Origin: Colwellia psychrerythraea
GTDB taxonomy: Bacteria; Pseudomonadota; Gammaproteobacteria; Enterobacterales; Alteromonadaceae
DNA: 64,000 bases
Reading direction: 5' to 3'
Assembly (NCBI GenBank): GCA_002163005.1
Contig: MAAF01000091.1
Span: 29,473-93,472, forward strand
The position numbers and the translations under genes are program-made. The first letter of the stretch is position 1, and each line of letters opens with the position of its first letter. The notes below the pieces were generated by a model. The model ran no database searches. It was not told where the DNA came from and was given only the letters and a program-made list of their open reading frames with translations. Shown here in pieces: positions 46,773 to 55,160 of this stretch.

Positions 46773-47318
46773 TTAACCTGTATAGGTATAAGAAATTACA
46801 TTGTGAAATATGACTTGTTTGTCTGATGTATTACGGTAGCCGTGTTTTCTATTCGCATCGAATTTCGCAACTTCACCTTTGTTCAAATGATGCCATTTAT
46901 CATCCAGAAAATATTCCATTTCGCCTTCAATAACGAGAATATGCTCTATAACTCCATCATTGTGAGGCAACGACATTTGTTTGTGTAAAGGGGATAGGGT
47001 TAAAGCATGAATCTCAGTTTTTGTTTTTGGATCAAATGGAAATAGCGTTGCAATGGTAATACCTTTTTCAGTATTTAAAATGCTTTGGCCGACATTATTG
47101 TCACCCATACTGCCAAAAAAGTAACTTAAAGGTAACTGAAAACCACTAGCGATTTTCCATAGTTTTGCCACAGTAGGACTTGACTCTCCTCGTTCAATTT
47201 GGCCTAACATTGCCTTTGAAACCCCGGTCTGTTCGCTGGCTACATCGAGGCTCCAACCTTTATGAGTTCTCGCCAATTTTAGTTGAGTACCTATCACATT
47301 ATTTATATTTTCACTCAT
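46773..47318 (-). CDS. XRE-cupin transcriptional regulator, adjacent to benE
   Basis: The 181-residue product has an N-terminal helix-turn-helix of the XRE type (residues 8-64, LKLARTHKGWSLDVASEQTGVSKAMLGQIERGESSPTVAKLWKIA) and a C-terminal cupin (about 105-178, HNDGVIEHILVIEGEMEYFLDDKWHHLNKGEVAKFDANRKHGYRN), the sensor for a small ligand. It is transcribed divergently from the BenE permease. Two near-identical GTGCG(T/C)TATAAC boxes lie between them, the probable operator. It likely controls both itself and benE. Confidence 0.9.
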   Translation of the reverse strand: MSENINNVIGTQLKLARTHKGWSLDVASEQTGVSKAMLGQIERGESSPTVAKLWKIASGFQLPLSYFFGSMGDNNVGQSILNTEKGITIATLFPFDPKTKTEIHALTLSPLHKQMSLPHNDGVIEHILVIEGEMEYFLDDKWHHLNKGEVAKFDANRKHGYRNTSDKQVIFHNVISYTYTG

Positions 47319-47330
47319 TTCCCCTGCCCT

Positions 47331-47376
47331 TGTGCGTTATAACATACAATGATAGGCTGTGCGCTATAACGCACAG
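47331..47376. promoter_or_regulatory. operator boxes between XRE-cupin regulator and benE
   Basis: TGTGCGTTATAAC (47331-47343) and TGTGCGCTATAAC (47358-47370) are direct repeats 27 bp apart. The second is part of a perfect dyad CTGTGCG-N6-CGCACAG (47357-47376). They lie between the two divergent starts. Confidence 0.7.
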
Positions 47377-47403
47377 CAAAATATTATTATGGAAGTATTT
47401 ACT

Positions 47404-48576
47404 ATGTTAGTCAATCGTATTCTAAGTACGGGTGTTGCAGGATTAGTTGCCGTTGTCATTGGTTTTGCAAGTTCAGTAGCCCTAATCTACCAAACTGTCA
47501 TTAATTTAGGGGGGGACGCAAACCTTGCGTCGAGTTGGATATTAACGTTGGGATTAGCAATGGGCATAACCTCTATTGCCTTATCTTTATATTTCAAAGT
47601 GCCAATACTAATCGCTTGGTCAACACCCGGTGCGGCATTACTTATTGCCAATGCGCAAAGTTTTAGTCTGAATGAAGCTATCGCGGGATTTCTGTTTTCA
47701 GCCTTTTTAATTTTCTTGTGCGGTATTACGGGTTGGTTTGAAAAATTAATAAGTAAACTACCCTTTCAATTGGCTTCCGCAATGCTGGCAGGAATTTTAG
47801 TCAACTTTGGCATTGATGTTTTTAATCAAATGAATGAAGAGCCTTTGCTTGTTATTACAATGTTTTTAACTTATTTGATCGTTAAGCAATTGGCGCCAAA
47901 ATTTACCATATTGTTTGTATTAGTGATCAGTATACTGTTGGCGTGGCAACTTAACCTCATTACGCTGAGTGAGTTTTCTTGGCAACTAAGTGAATTTAGG
48001 TATATATCACCTGAATTTAATCTTGGGGCAATATTTGGTATTGGCATCCCCCTTTTTATCGTTACCATGGCAGCTCAAAATTTACCTGGCATAGCGGTAT
48101 TAAAAGCACACAATTATAACCCCCCTGTTTCTTCAATTCTCAGTGTAACGGGGTTGGTTAATATGCTTGCTGCGCCTTTTGGTGGCTATGCAATAAATTT
48201 AGCGGCAATAACAGCCGCAATTTGTATGGCCGAAAGCGTAGATAAGGATCCTAAACAACGTTATTGGGCTGCGGTCTCTGGTGGAGTATTTTATATTTTA
48301 ATGGCTATTTTTGCTGGTTACTTAATGACGATTTTCTCAAGCTTGCCAACTGCACTTATCTATTCATTAGCGGGTTTTGCTTTATTCGCCACAATCACCA
48401 ACAGTATCAAGCAATCACTGTCGGAAAATACAATGTCTGAAGCGTCGATAATCACGTTTCTAGTTACCGCTTCAAGTTTAAATTTATGGGGAATTAATTC
48501 TGTGTTATGGGGACTTATTGCTGGTAGCTTAACGCTACTTGCCCAAAATTCATTTAAAAAAGTAACGGCAAGTTAA
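47404..48576 (+). CDS. benE: BenE-family benzoate/H+ symporter-like permease
   Basis: Inner-membrane permease of 390 residues from the ATG at 47404, chosen because GGAAG lies 8 bases upstream; earlier in-frame ATGs overlap the operator. About twelve hydrophobic segments are present. Family signatures include VAVVIGFASSVALIYQT, the PILIAWSTPGAALL half-helix motif, FQLASAMLAGILVNFGI, FGIGIPLFIVTMAAQNLPG and APFGGYAINLAAITAAICM. Benzoate is the known substrate of characterised members. No benzoate-degradation genes are in the window, so the substrate may differ. Controlled by the adjacent XRE-cupin protein (inference). Confidence 0.85.
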   Translation: MLVNRILSTGVAGLVAVVIGFASSVALIYQTVINLGGDANLASSWILTLGLAMGITSIALSLYFKVPILIAWSTPGAALLIANAQSFSLNEAIAGFLFSAFLIFLCGITGWFEKLISKLPFQLASAMLAGILVNFGIDVFNQMNEEPLLVITMFLTYLIVKQLAPKFTILFVLVISILLAWQLNLITLSEFSWQLSEFRYISPEFNLGAIFGIGIPLFIVTMAAQNLPGIAVLKAHNYNPPVSSILSVTGLVNMLAAPFGGYAINLAAITAAICMAESVDKDPKQRYWAAVSGGVFYILMAIFAGYLMTIFSSLPTALIYSLAGFALFATITNSIKQSLSENTMSEASIITFLVTASSLNLWGINSVLWGLIAGSLTLLAQNSFKKVTAS

Positions 48577-48659
48577 GACATAAATTAGTCATTCGAAGTT
48601 TGTTATAAAATCAAATCAGATTTTTATATACACATTCTACTACGAGCAGCCTTCTAAGT

Positions 48660-49874
48660 TTACTCAAACAACCAATAGTAGCCATAGGCAGTCAATAGTG
48701 CAGGAATCGAGGAGTATATGGTCGCAACCAATGCCACTTTAGGTGACAAAGCTATCGCAGGAAACAATGCATCTCCATCATTACTTATTGCATTGCCTAT
48801 TTGTGCAGAGAGCGGTATTGCACCCGATAAATACAAAGAAGTAGTGATTATTTGTGGTCCACACCCAGGGATCATACCAATAATAACGCCCGCGACCGGC
48901 GCAAAGGCATTAAACTGCTGAAATATATTTTCAAGTTGAAAGTCGCCATATAACATAGCTAACTCAAAGAGCAGAAATGCCACCACAACCCAGCTAGTTA
49001 CAAAGTTTGTATCAAGTGCTACTTTCTGGAAGACTTTATTTTGTTGTGCTTTTTTATCCTCTGAAGTAATGGACTGGTAATTTGTTACTTCACGCGTTGC
49101 TGCCCAGAGAAATATGAACCCTAATGTGATAATAGCCCCAACTAATATTATTATTGTTTCGCTGATATAAAATAACGACACAACATCTATTTGTCCGGCC
49201 ATGAGCAAGCCAACAATAACACCAGGAACCATCAACCACTGCCATAATATACCCTGATATTTCAATCGTTTTGAAATAGTTGCTTGAGCGACTGTTACAC
49301 TCTGTTCAATATCACGTGATGCTATGGTATGACGTAAAAACCCTGGTCCATGAATACTATTTACAATACTGCCAGAGATAACCCCAACCACAAAAGACAA
49401 CATCAGTAAAAAGCCACCTGTAATGGGTTCTGCCGCTAATAATAGAAACGCCGCATCTCCCATTGTCGACGTCAAGACCGCAGTAACGGCACCGAAGCTC
49501 ATTTGCCCACTTACGTATTGCGTAATGACGACAATTGCACCACCACATCCAGGTAAAACGCCCATGAAGCTTGCCGTAACAACTTCTCGAAAAGGTTTTA
49601 CTTCACCTTTATTGTTGGTATATAGATGACTAATTTTATCAGCAAATAAGTGATAGATAGTTAATGTCATGGCAACAAATACTGCAACTTGCCAAAATGC
49701 GTCAGAGAGCACTCTTAAGGTAACATCACGAGTTTGTGTCTGAGTAAGTAAAATACAGATAATAATCGGCAATAGCATACGCCGATAATGTGGTATTAAT
49801 GCCTGCAGTTTTATTGAATACTGTTTCGCAAACAGAAAACTCATCGATAGATTCATTGGACTATTGTTTCCCAC
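48660..49874 (-). CDS. putative ten-span metal exporter (ArsP_2 / putative manganese transporter family)
   Basis: The 404-residue membrane protein has an internal repeat: FMGVLPGCGGAIVVITQYVSGQMSFGA in the first half and IIGMIPGCGPQIITTSLYLSGAIPLSAQ in the second, each with the PGCG signature, followed in turn by TSTMGDAAF and SNDGDALFP. This matches the PF11449-type putative heavy-metal or manganese transporters. The long N-terminus has two more possible starts (MNLS and MSF), and no ribosome-binding site decides between them. Monocistronic, converging on benE. Confidence 0.75.
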   Translation of the reverse strand: MGNNSPMNLSMSFLFAKQYSIKLQALIPHYRRMLLPIIICILLTQTQTRDVTLRVLSDAFWQVAVFVAMTLTIYHLFADKISHLYTNNKGEVKPFREVVTASFMGVLPGCGGAIVVITQYVSGQMSFGAVTAVLTSTMGDAAFLLLAAEPITGGFLLMLSFVVGVISGSIVNSIHGPGFLRHTIASRDIEQSVTVAQATISKRLKYQGILWQWLMVPGVIVGLLMAGQIDVVSLFYISETIIILVGAIITLGFIFLWAATREVTNYQSITSEDKKAQQNKVFQKVALDTNFVTSWVVVAFLLFELAMLYGDFQLENIFQQFNAFAPVAGVIIGMIPGCGPQIITTSLYLSGAIPLSAQIGNAISNDGDALFPAIALSPKVALVATIYSSIPALLTAYGYYWLFE

Positions 49875-50128
49875 TTAATTGACATTATAATTTCATTTAA
49901 AACTTGATTGCTGTTTGTCCGTTTAAATCAATTAACTTCCATGTCATTAACTTCAATTGAGCGTAAATTGTTGCATCAACTATGATCGCCTTATTAACTA
50001 TCGCTAGCGTGATTTTGTCCATAAGGCACTTGTTATCAACTTTAATCAGTATTTATCAGCCTAATTAATTATGGATGGAATAATCGAAGCGTTAAACTAG
50101 CTCCAATTAATGTAGTGAACTACAGTGA

Positions 50129-50563
50129 TTAATGAATAGAACTTGCCTCTTGTCCCATAATTTTTTGTAACGATGGAAACTGCGATCGACAACCATCACA
50201 ATGAGAATGATTTTTAGTAAACAATAAAATTGCGGGTAGCGTTATGCTCATCCCCTTAAAAGCGGTTAATTTAATATCGTCATTTAAATAATTTGCTTCA
50301 GATACCCTCATTAAATATTCATGTGGGATCATTAAATATTCTAGCGACAATTCTAAGTAGCCAAATAATTCGTACACTGACGTTAAGTTATGACAAGTGC
50401 ATATCCAGGCCATTAATACTTCTGACGATAACGGATCATCACCACGCGCTGTGCTAAGCAAATCGTAAGCCTGCAAATAGAAAGTCTCAGCTTGATCCAG
50501 CTGCTGATTATCAAGACAATCGTTACCGTTTTTCAACAATGATTGCCAGTGAGAATGTTCCAT
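50129..50563 (-). CDS. small TPR-like protein with C-terminal HCDGC motif (DUF2753-like), 144 aa
   Basis: Mostly helical: SLLKNGNDCLDNQQLDQAETFYLQAYDLL resembles one TPR hairpin, followed by more helices and an ending NHSHCDGCRSQFPSLQKIMG whose Cys-X2-Cys and His could bind a metal. It resembles the DUF2753 group of marine bacteria, by memory and not certain. It lies 10 bp after the pseudoazurin gene on the same strand and is thus under the same Fur box, consistent with a metal-linked role. Confidence 0.65.
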   Translation of the reverse strand: MEHSHWQSLLKNGNDCLDNQQLDQAETFYLQAYDLLSTARGDDPLSSEVLMAWICTCHNLTSVYELFGYLELSLEYLMIPHEYLMRVSEANYLNDDIKLTAFKGMSITLPAILLFTKNHSHCDGCRSQFPSLQKIMGQEASSIH

Positions 50564-50573
50564 AGCCTCTGCC

Positions 50574-51017
50574 CTACTTCACTTGAGTTAGATAAGTGCT
50601 AACGCGTTCTTTGTTCATCGCAACACCTGTACTAATTTCTGACCAATCTTTCCTTACAATCGCCAAGTTATCAGCCGCACCTACCTGAATAACACCCAAC
50701 ATGCCGAGCGCAAAATGCGGTGTGCATTTGTAAAGGTAAACCCCATTTTTATCAAAGGTATGACTCAGTTTTTTCCCCATTTTACTGGTAAACGACTTTG
50801 CATTTTTGGGGATAGAAAGGGATTCAACATTGTGGGATGGGTCTGAAGGCACAAAAGTGACAGTATCACCTGAAGATATCTTTAAATAACCCGGTGACAT
50901 AACCATATTTTGGCCATTGGCATCAGTAGTTAACAGTTTAACTTCATAATTCTTGGCATAAACCGTAAAATTCAGTACAGACAAAGTAATTAGTAAAACA
51001 ATCGATTTTTTATTCAT
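50574..51017 (-). CDS. pseudoazurin-type blue copper protein
   Basis: Periplasmic type I copper electron carrier. The start ATG at 51017 follows AAGGAT. The signal peptide is residues 1-21 (IVLLITLSVLNFTVYA). The copper ligands are His62 in DPSHNVES, Cys98 and His101 in YKCTPHFALGM, and Met106. The segment VMSPGYLKISSGDTVTFVPSDPSH is typical of pseudoazurin. Pseudoazurins give electrons to nitrite or nitrous-oxide reductases or cytochrome peroxidases; none is in this window. A near-consensus Fur box lies 27 bp upstream of the start, so expression is probably iron-controlled. Leads a two-gene unit. Confidence 0.92.
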   Translation of the reverse strand: MNKKSIVLLITLSVLNFTVYAKNYEVKLLTTDANGQNMVMSPGYLKISSGDTVTFVPSDPSHNVESLSIPKNAKSFTSKMGKKLSHTFDKNGVYLYKCTPHFALGMLGVIQVGAADNLAIVRKDWSEISTGVAMNKERVSTYLTQVK

Positions 51018-51043
51018 ACATATCCTTATCAAAAACAACAAAA

Positions 51044-51062
51044 GGTAATGATAATCATTCTC
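51044..51062. promoter_or_regulatory. Fur box upstream of the pseudoazurin gene
   Basis: GGTAATGATAATCATTCTC matches the 19-bp Fur consensus GATAATGATAATCATTATC at 17 of 19 positions. Confidence 0.85.
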
Positions 51063-51134
51063 AATTAGTTTTACAAGGTTTCTATTCGTTAATCTAATAC
51101 GGCATTAAAATTATATAAATGAATAGTAGCTATA

Positions 51135-51405
51135 TTATACCAATCCGTATAAGAAAGTGATCGCTTAGCGAGAATTTAAAGGCTTATAGGCAAGGCATTG
51201 ATTGTAGGTAATGGTTATTCCCTTACCAAAATCAATAACGCAGTATATAAGCCTTTAAAACTCGCCCTTTGGGAACGCATGGAACATCATGATAACTTCA
51301 CAAAACATGCTTGATGTAGAAATAACTATAACTACGCATATTTTGATTGTTCTAATGTCGCCCATGCCGTTCTAAGTGGTCACTTCTTTATACGGAATGG
51401 TATTA
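51135..51405 (+). repeat. family A palindromic element, copy A4 (diverged)
   Basis: From TTATACCAATCCGTATAAG to TACGGAATGGTATTA. The core is intact (AAGGCATTGATTG, AAAATCAATAACG), while the outer ends and right arm differ from A3 and A6, so it is an older or separate branch. Confidence 0.8.
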
Positions 51406-51450
51406 CTCATGTATAATGTGCTGGCAGGTGAAATGTAAGTATCGAACTTC

Positions 51451-51486
51451 TATACCTAAACCAACCCTATCGGACGCTTGGGTATA
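51451..51486. repeat. mini family C-like element (36 bp, ends only)
   Basis: TATACCTAAACC ... GACGCTTGGGTATA with nothing in between but 10 bases. It abuts copy A5. Confidence 0.5.
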
Positions 51487-51752
51487 ATACCAATTTGATT
51501 AAATTTCTTCCCTACTCAGAGCTACATTAGTGAGCTTAGAACAAACAAAATTTGTTAAACATAGTTATTCTATATTTCATTAATTTTTTGATGTTATCAG
51601 TTTACTAATGAGCTCCCAAGGGCGAGTTTAAAAGGCTTATATACGACGTTATTGATTTTGATAAGGGAATAACCATTATCTACAATCAATGCCTTGCCTA
51701 TAAGCCTTTTAATTCTCGCTGAGTGGGAAAGAACTTAATCAACTTGGTATAA
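51484..51752 (-). repeat. family A palindromic element, copy A5
   Basis: About 268 bp, reverse orientation of A6, which lies on the other side of the next gene. Bounded by ATACCAATTTGATTAAATTT and TTAATCAACTTGGTATAA. Core and right arm are nearly identical to A6. Confidence 0.9.
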
Positions 51753-51832
51753 TCTCATCGATAAAATATAATGCTTTTCACATTACTAAATTTAAATAAT
51801 CAACAGTCCCTAATTACTGGAAAATATAAATC

Positions 51833-53680
51833 ATGCGAGTAGTCGTTTCTCAGTTTGCCACCTCTTCAAATTCTCAAGAAAACCTAGCAAGCTGCATTCG
51901 CATAATAAATGAGGCGGCAACGTGCAAGCCAACGTTAATCGTGCTGCCTGAATATTGTAATACAGTTTTTTGTAATACACCGCTTGGTAATACTCAACCT
52001 TGTTATGCCGATCATAATCAAGCATGGGAAGAGGCCTTAGCACTTGATGGACCTTTTATACAAAAGATTGCAGCACTAGCGCTAAAGCATAGCTGTTACA
52101 TTGTTCTCAATATCACTTTACGCCAAGAACTTTGTCGCGAGTTTCCGAAAAATAAGCAAGGTGGCCTACCTAAATCAAATAATAAATCAAACATTAGTGT
52201 CACCTCATGTTTATTTTCCCCACTTGGCAAGCTCATTAACCAAACGGATAAACAAACCTTATCCGGCCATGAAAGTGATTTTTTCGTTAGTGCCAGTAAA
52301 AAGTCTGAAGTAGTAACAACCCCTTTTGGAAAAATCGGGCTACTGACAGGTAGTGATAGCATGACCTTTGAGGCATCACGGACATTAGCCTTAAGTGGTG
52401 CGCAATTACTGTGTAATTCAATAAGCTCTTTTGCATTAGATCAAAGTCAATTACATGATCCTGCTCGAGCGTTCGAAAACAACGTTTTTATAGCTACCGC
52501 AAATAAAACTGATTCACTAATAACACCAGATCAACCACAAGAAAATCGTGCAAGTATTCGTGTTGGCGCTGGTCAAAGTCAAATAGTGTCTCCTGAGGGC
52601 AAGGTACTCGCTAAGCTCGCTAACAATAAAGAGGGTTTTATTTTTGCTGATATAGACTTGTCTATGGCAGAAGGTGGAGCTATTACTGAGACAGTTACTG
52701 GAGCATCGGTAGGGCTAAACAACAAATTCCGACCTGACGGCACGCAGCTTTTAAAACAGCTACGTCCTGAGCTTTATCAGGCGCTAACTTCGACTATAAA
52801 ACAAACACATCGGATAAATAAAGCACCACAACATGAACACGCTAATAAAGTACCCGTAACGGCAAATGTAGCGATATTTGCAACATACAAGTCGAACGAG
52901 CAAGCCATTGAAGATGTTTGTCAGTACATTGAGAATAACCTCACTGACATAATTCAATTACCTGAATTATTCTTTATTGCAGATAAAACAATCACCAATG
53001 ATGTTCAACAGAGAGAGCAGATAACTGACTTGAGCAAGCAGCTAATTGATCAAGCCAGTGCAGTGCTGAGACCTTTTCAATACTTATGCACTAGCTTAAT
53101 TCTTGAGGGTGTACATCAGGCGGTGCTAATAAATGAACATGGTTTATTGGCAACACAACAACAATTGCATTTTTGTCAACGATATCAATGGACGCCACTC
53201 GGTGAAGAGTTAAATATTATTGAATTGCCTTTAGAACAAGGGAATATTAATCTGGCTATGCTAACAGCCGATGACGCTAACATACCTGAAATAGTCAAGA
53301 TTGCGGCTTTAAACGACATCCACTTATTACTGGTTGCTTTTGATATTCAAGAACCATGCGAGGTTGAATATAACTTATTATCTCGCGCCGCTGAGAATAG
53401 AATTTGCATTGTGGCTGCAAGTCGAGAGAAAAGTTTTGTCAATGATTTGCCAGCTGATAACGTTAATGACAATATCTATAGTAAAAACAAGGTAAAAGCA
53501 CAGAAATCTACCGGGTTAATTGCTAACTTAACCACAGATCCTGCCTTATTACCTCAGTGGAGAATGCGACAGTTTAATGGTTACATTAACCAACCTCTCG
53601 TTAAGCTTCAATACGGAAAAATCACCAAAGCAGTGGTTCACCCTATTGCGGCTTGTACTCGCATCCTTGCCAAACCCTGA
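51833..53680 (+). CDS. tandem nitrilase-fold protein lacking both catalytic cysteines
   Basis: Two carbon-nitrogen-hydrolase-like domains in 615 residues. Domain 1 (about 1-305) has the Glu motif LIVLPEY and Lys in TDKQTLSGHESDF, but the segment that should hold Cys reads IGLLTGSDSMTFEASR. Domain 2 (about 335-600) has IIQLPELFF and reads INLAMLTADDANIPE at the Cys site. In active nitrilases this is IGLAICYD-like, so both Cys residues appear lost. The protein may be a binding, regulatory or structural relative rather than an enzyme. The stop codon lies in a repeat-like sequence, so the C-terminus may be altered. The gene is enclosed by inverted repeats A5 and A6 and has no operon partners. Confidence 0.75.
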   Translation: MRVVVSQFATSSNSQENLASCIRIINEAATCKPTLIVLPEYCNTVFCNTPLGNTQPCYADHNQAWEEALALDGPFIQKIAALALKHSCYIVLNITLRQELCREFPKNKQGGLPKSNNKSNISVTSCLFSPLGKLINQTDKQTLSGHESDFFVSASKKSEVVTTPFGKIGLLTGSDSMTFEASRTLALSGAQLLCNSISSFALDQSQLHDPARAFENNVFIATANKTDSLITPDQPQENRASIRVGAGQSQIVSPEGKVLAKLANNKEGFIFADIDLSMAEGGAITETVTGASVGLNNKFRPDGTQLLKQLRPELYQALTSTIKQTHRINKAPQHEHANKVPVTANVAIFATYKSNEQAIEDVCQYIENNLTDIIQLPELFFIADKTITNDVQQREQITDLSKQLIDQASAVLRPFQYLCTSLILEGVHQAVLINEHGLLATQQQLHFCQRYQWTPLGEELNIIELPLEQGNINLAMLTADDANIPEIVKIAALNDIHLLLVAFDIQEPCEVEYNLLSRAAENRICIVAASREKSFVNDLPADNVNDNIYSKNKVKAQKSTGLIANLTTDPALLPQWRMRQFNGYINQPLVKLQYGKITKAVVHPIAACTRILAKP

Positions 53681-53706
53681 AACCTGCATCTTGAATGGTA
53701 ACGGGT
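53676..53706 (+). repeat. fragment of a family B/C element end over the stop codon of the nitrilase-like gene
   Basis: CCTGAAACCTGCATCTTGAA and TGGTAACGGGTTT resemble the right ends of family C (CTGAAACCTGCATC) and family B (TTGAATGGTCACGGGT). The TGA stop (53678-53680) lies inside it. Confidence 0.6.
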
Positions 53707-53707
53707 T

Positions 53708-53976
53708 TAATACCAAGTTGATTAAGTTCTTTCCCACTCAGCGAGAATTAAAAGGCTTATAGGCAAGGCATTGATTGTAGATAATGGTTATATCCCTTAT
53801 CAAAATCAATAACGTCGTATATAGGCCTTTTAAACTCGCCCTTGGGAGCTCATTGGTAAACTGATAACATCAAAAAATTAATGAAATATAGAATAACTAT
53901 GTTTAACAAATTTTGTTTGTTCTAAGCTCACTAATGTTGCTCTGAGTAGGGAAGAAATTTAATCAAATTGGTATAA
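53708..53976 (+). repeat. family A palindromic element, copy A6 (269 bp)
   Basis: Same orientation and length as A3, bounded by TTAATACCAAGTTGATTAAG and TTAATCAAATTGGTATAA. It ends 20 bp from the stop of the AraC-family gene. Confidence 0.9.
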
Positions 53977-53996
53977 CTTCATTCTGATAAAATATA

Positions 53997-54992
53997 TTAT
54001 TCTTTCGAACGGGAGTATTTTGACGGTGAAACCCCAGTCCAGTGTTTAAACGCACGAGTAAATGAGCGGGGTTCGCTGAAACCCAATGCATTGGAAATAT
54101 CTGTGATGCTACGGTTGCTCATCTGTAAATAATCAATCGCCAAGTCGCGCCGTATTTCATCCTTAATCATCGGATAACTTGTCCCCTCGACTTTAAGGCG
54201 GCGGCGTAACGTTTGCGCACTCATACTTAAATTCAAGGCAAGCGTTTCAAAGCTTGGGCAATAGAGAGTATCACTTTCATGATGAAGTAAGATTGCTCTT
54301 ATTTTTGCCTTAAAGCTATGTTCACTCCCTGGAATAGTAATTAAATCCGCAGGTGAATCACGTAAAAAACGTGTGAGTTCTTTCTTGGTCCTAACGCAGG
54401 GTAAATCTAAATATTTAGCGTGAAAACATAACTTTACTACCGGACGGTTAAAGCTGTGACGACATGCAAACAGTAATTTTGCTTCCTGGTAATGGGCTGG
54501 TTTAGGGTGGGTAAAACAAACTAGGCTCAAAGGAATTTTTACATCAATTAACCAACTGGAAAATCGGTGCCAAATAATTAACCAGAACTCGAGAAAGAAA
54601 TGCTGAGGGTCTCGCTCAGGATGGGGAAAAGTGAATGCTAACTCGGCAAAATCACCACTTCTCAGCAACTTCATTTGCAAATCATCGGTCACTAAGTTGT
54701 AAAAGGAAATACCTTGCTCAAGCATATTTTCAAGGCTTTTATAGTGCAACACATGACGAGCCATAAAAGGAAACATCCCCAGTTTACAGGGCTGGTTAGT
54801 ACAACCAAGAAACTCATCATTTAGGTTTGCCCACACATATTGTACTAAGCGCGCCATTTGCTCACCGTCAACCCGTTGCTGGTTTGGCGTAATCTTAATA
54901 TCCAATGTCGAGAGAATTTCGTCACCATCAAAGCCTTTACGTATAGCACAATTGAGCGCTTCGCGAAAATAATGCATATCTACTTTGGCCAT
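53997..54992 (-). CDS. AraC-family transcriptional regulator (PF12625-type ligand domain)
   Basis: The 331 residues have an N-terminal domain of the arabinose-binding-like type (residues about 20-200) found in OruR/ArgR-like regulators, and a C-terminal AraC helix-turn-helix pair: LALNLSMSAQTLRRRLKVEGTSYP and DISNALGFSEPRSFTRAFKHWTGVSPSKYSRS. AAGG lies at good spacing before the ATG. It is divergent from the acyl-CoA dehydrogenase gene with about 168 bp between starts, so it most likely controls that operon. Confidence 0.93.
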   Translation of the reverse strand: MAKVDMHYFREALNCAIRKGFDGDEILSTLDIKITPNQQRVDGEQMARLVQYVWANLNDEFLGCTNQPCKLGMFPFMARHVLHYKSLENMLEQGISFYNLVTDDLQMKLLRSGDFAELAFTFPHPERDPQHFFLEFWLIIWHRFSSWLIDVKIPLSLVCFTHPKPAHYQEAKLLFACRHSFNRPVVKLCFHAKYLDLPCVRTKKELTRFLRDSPADLITIPGSEHSFKAKIRAILLHHESDTLYCPSFETLALNLSMSAQTLRRRLKVEGTSYPMIKDEIRRDLAIDYLQMSNRSITDISNALGFSEPRSFTRAFKHWTGVSPSKYSRSKE

Positions 54993-55160
54993 GGTTACCT
55001 TATAAGTCGCTAATACTTGTTATCAACTATACATGCATATGTAACATTTAGTGAGTTATATCGATACATTTTGTCATTTTAATTAACTTTAAATCTACCT
55101 ATAGTATTGTTATCTGTTTTTATATCTAATTTTACTAAGAAAAATCAAAAGAGAACTATT

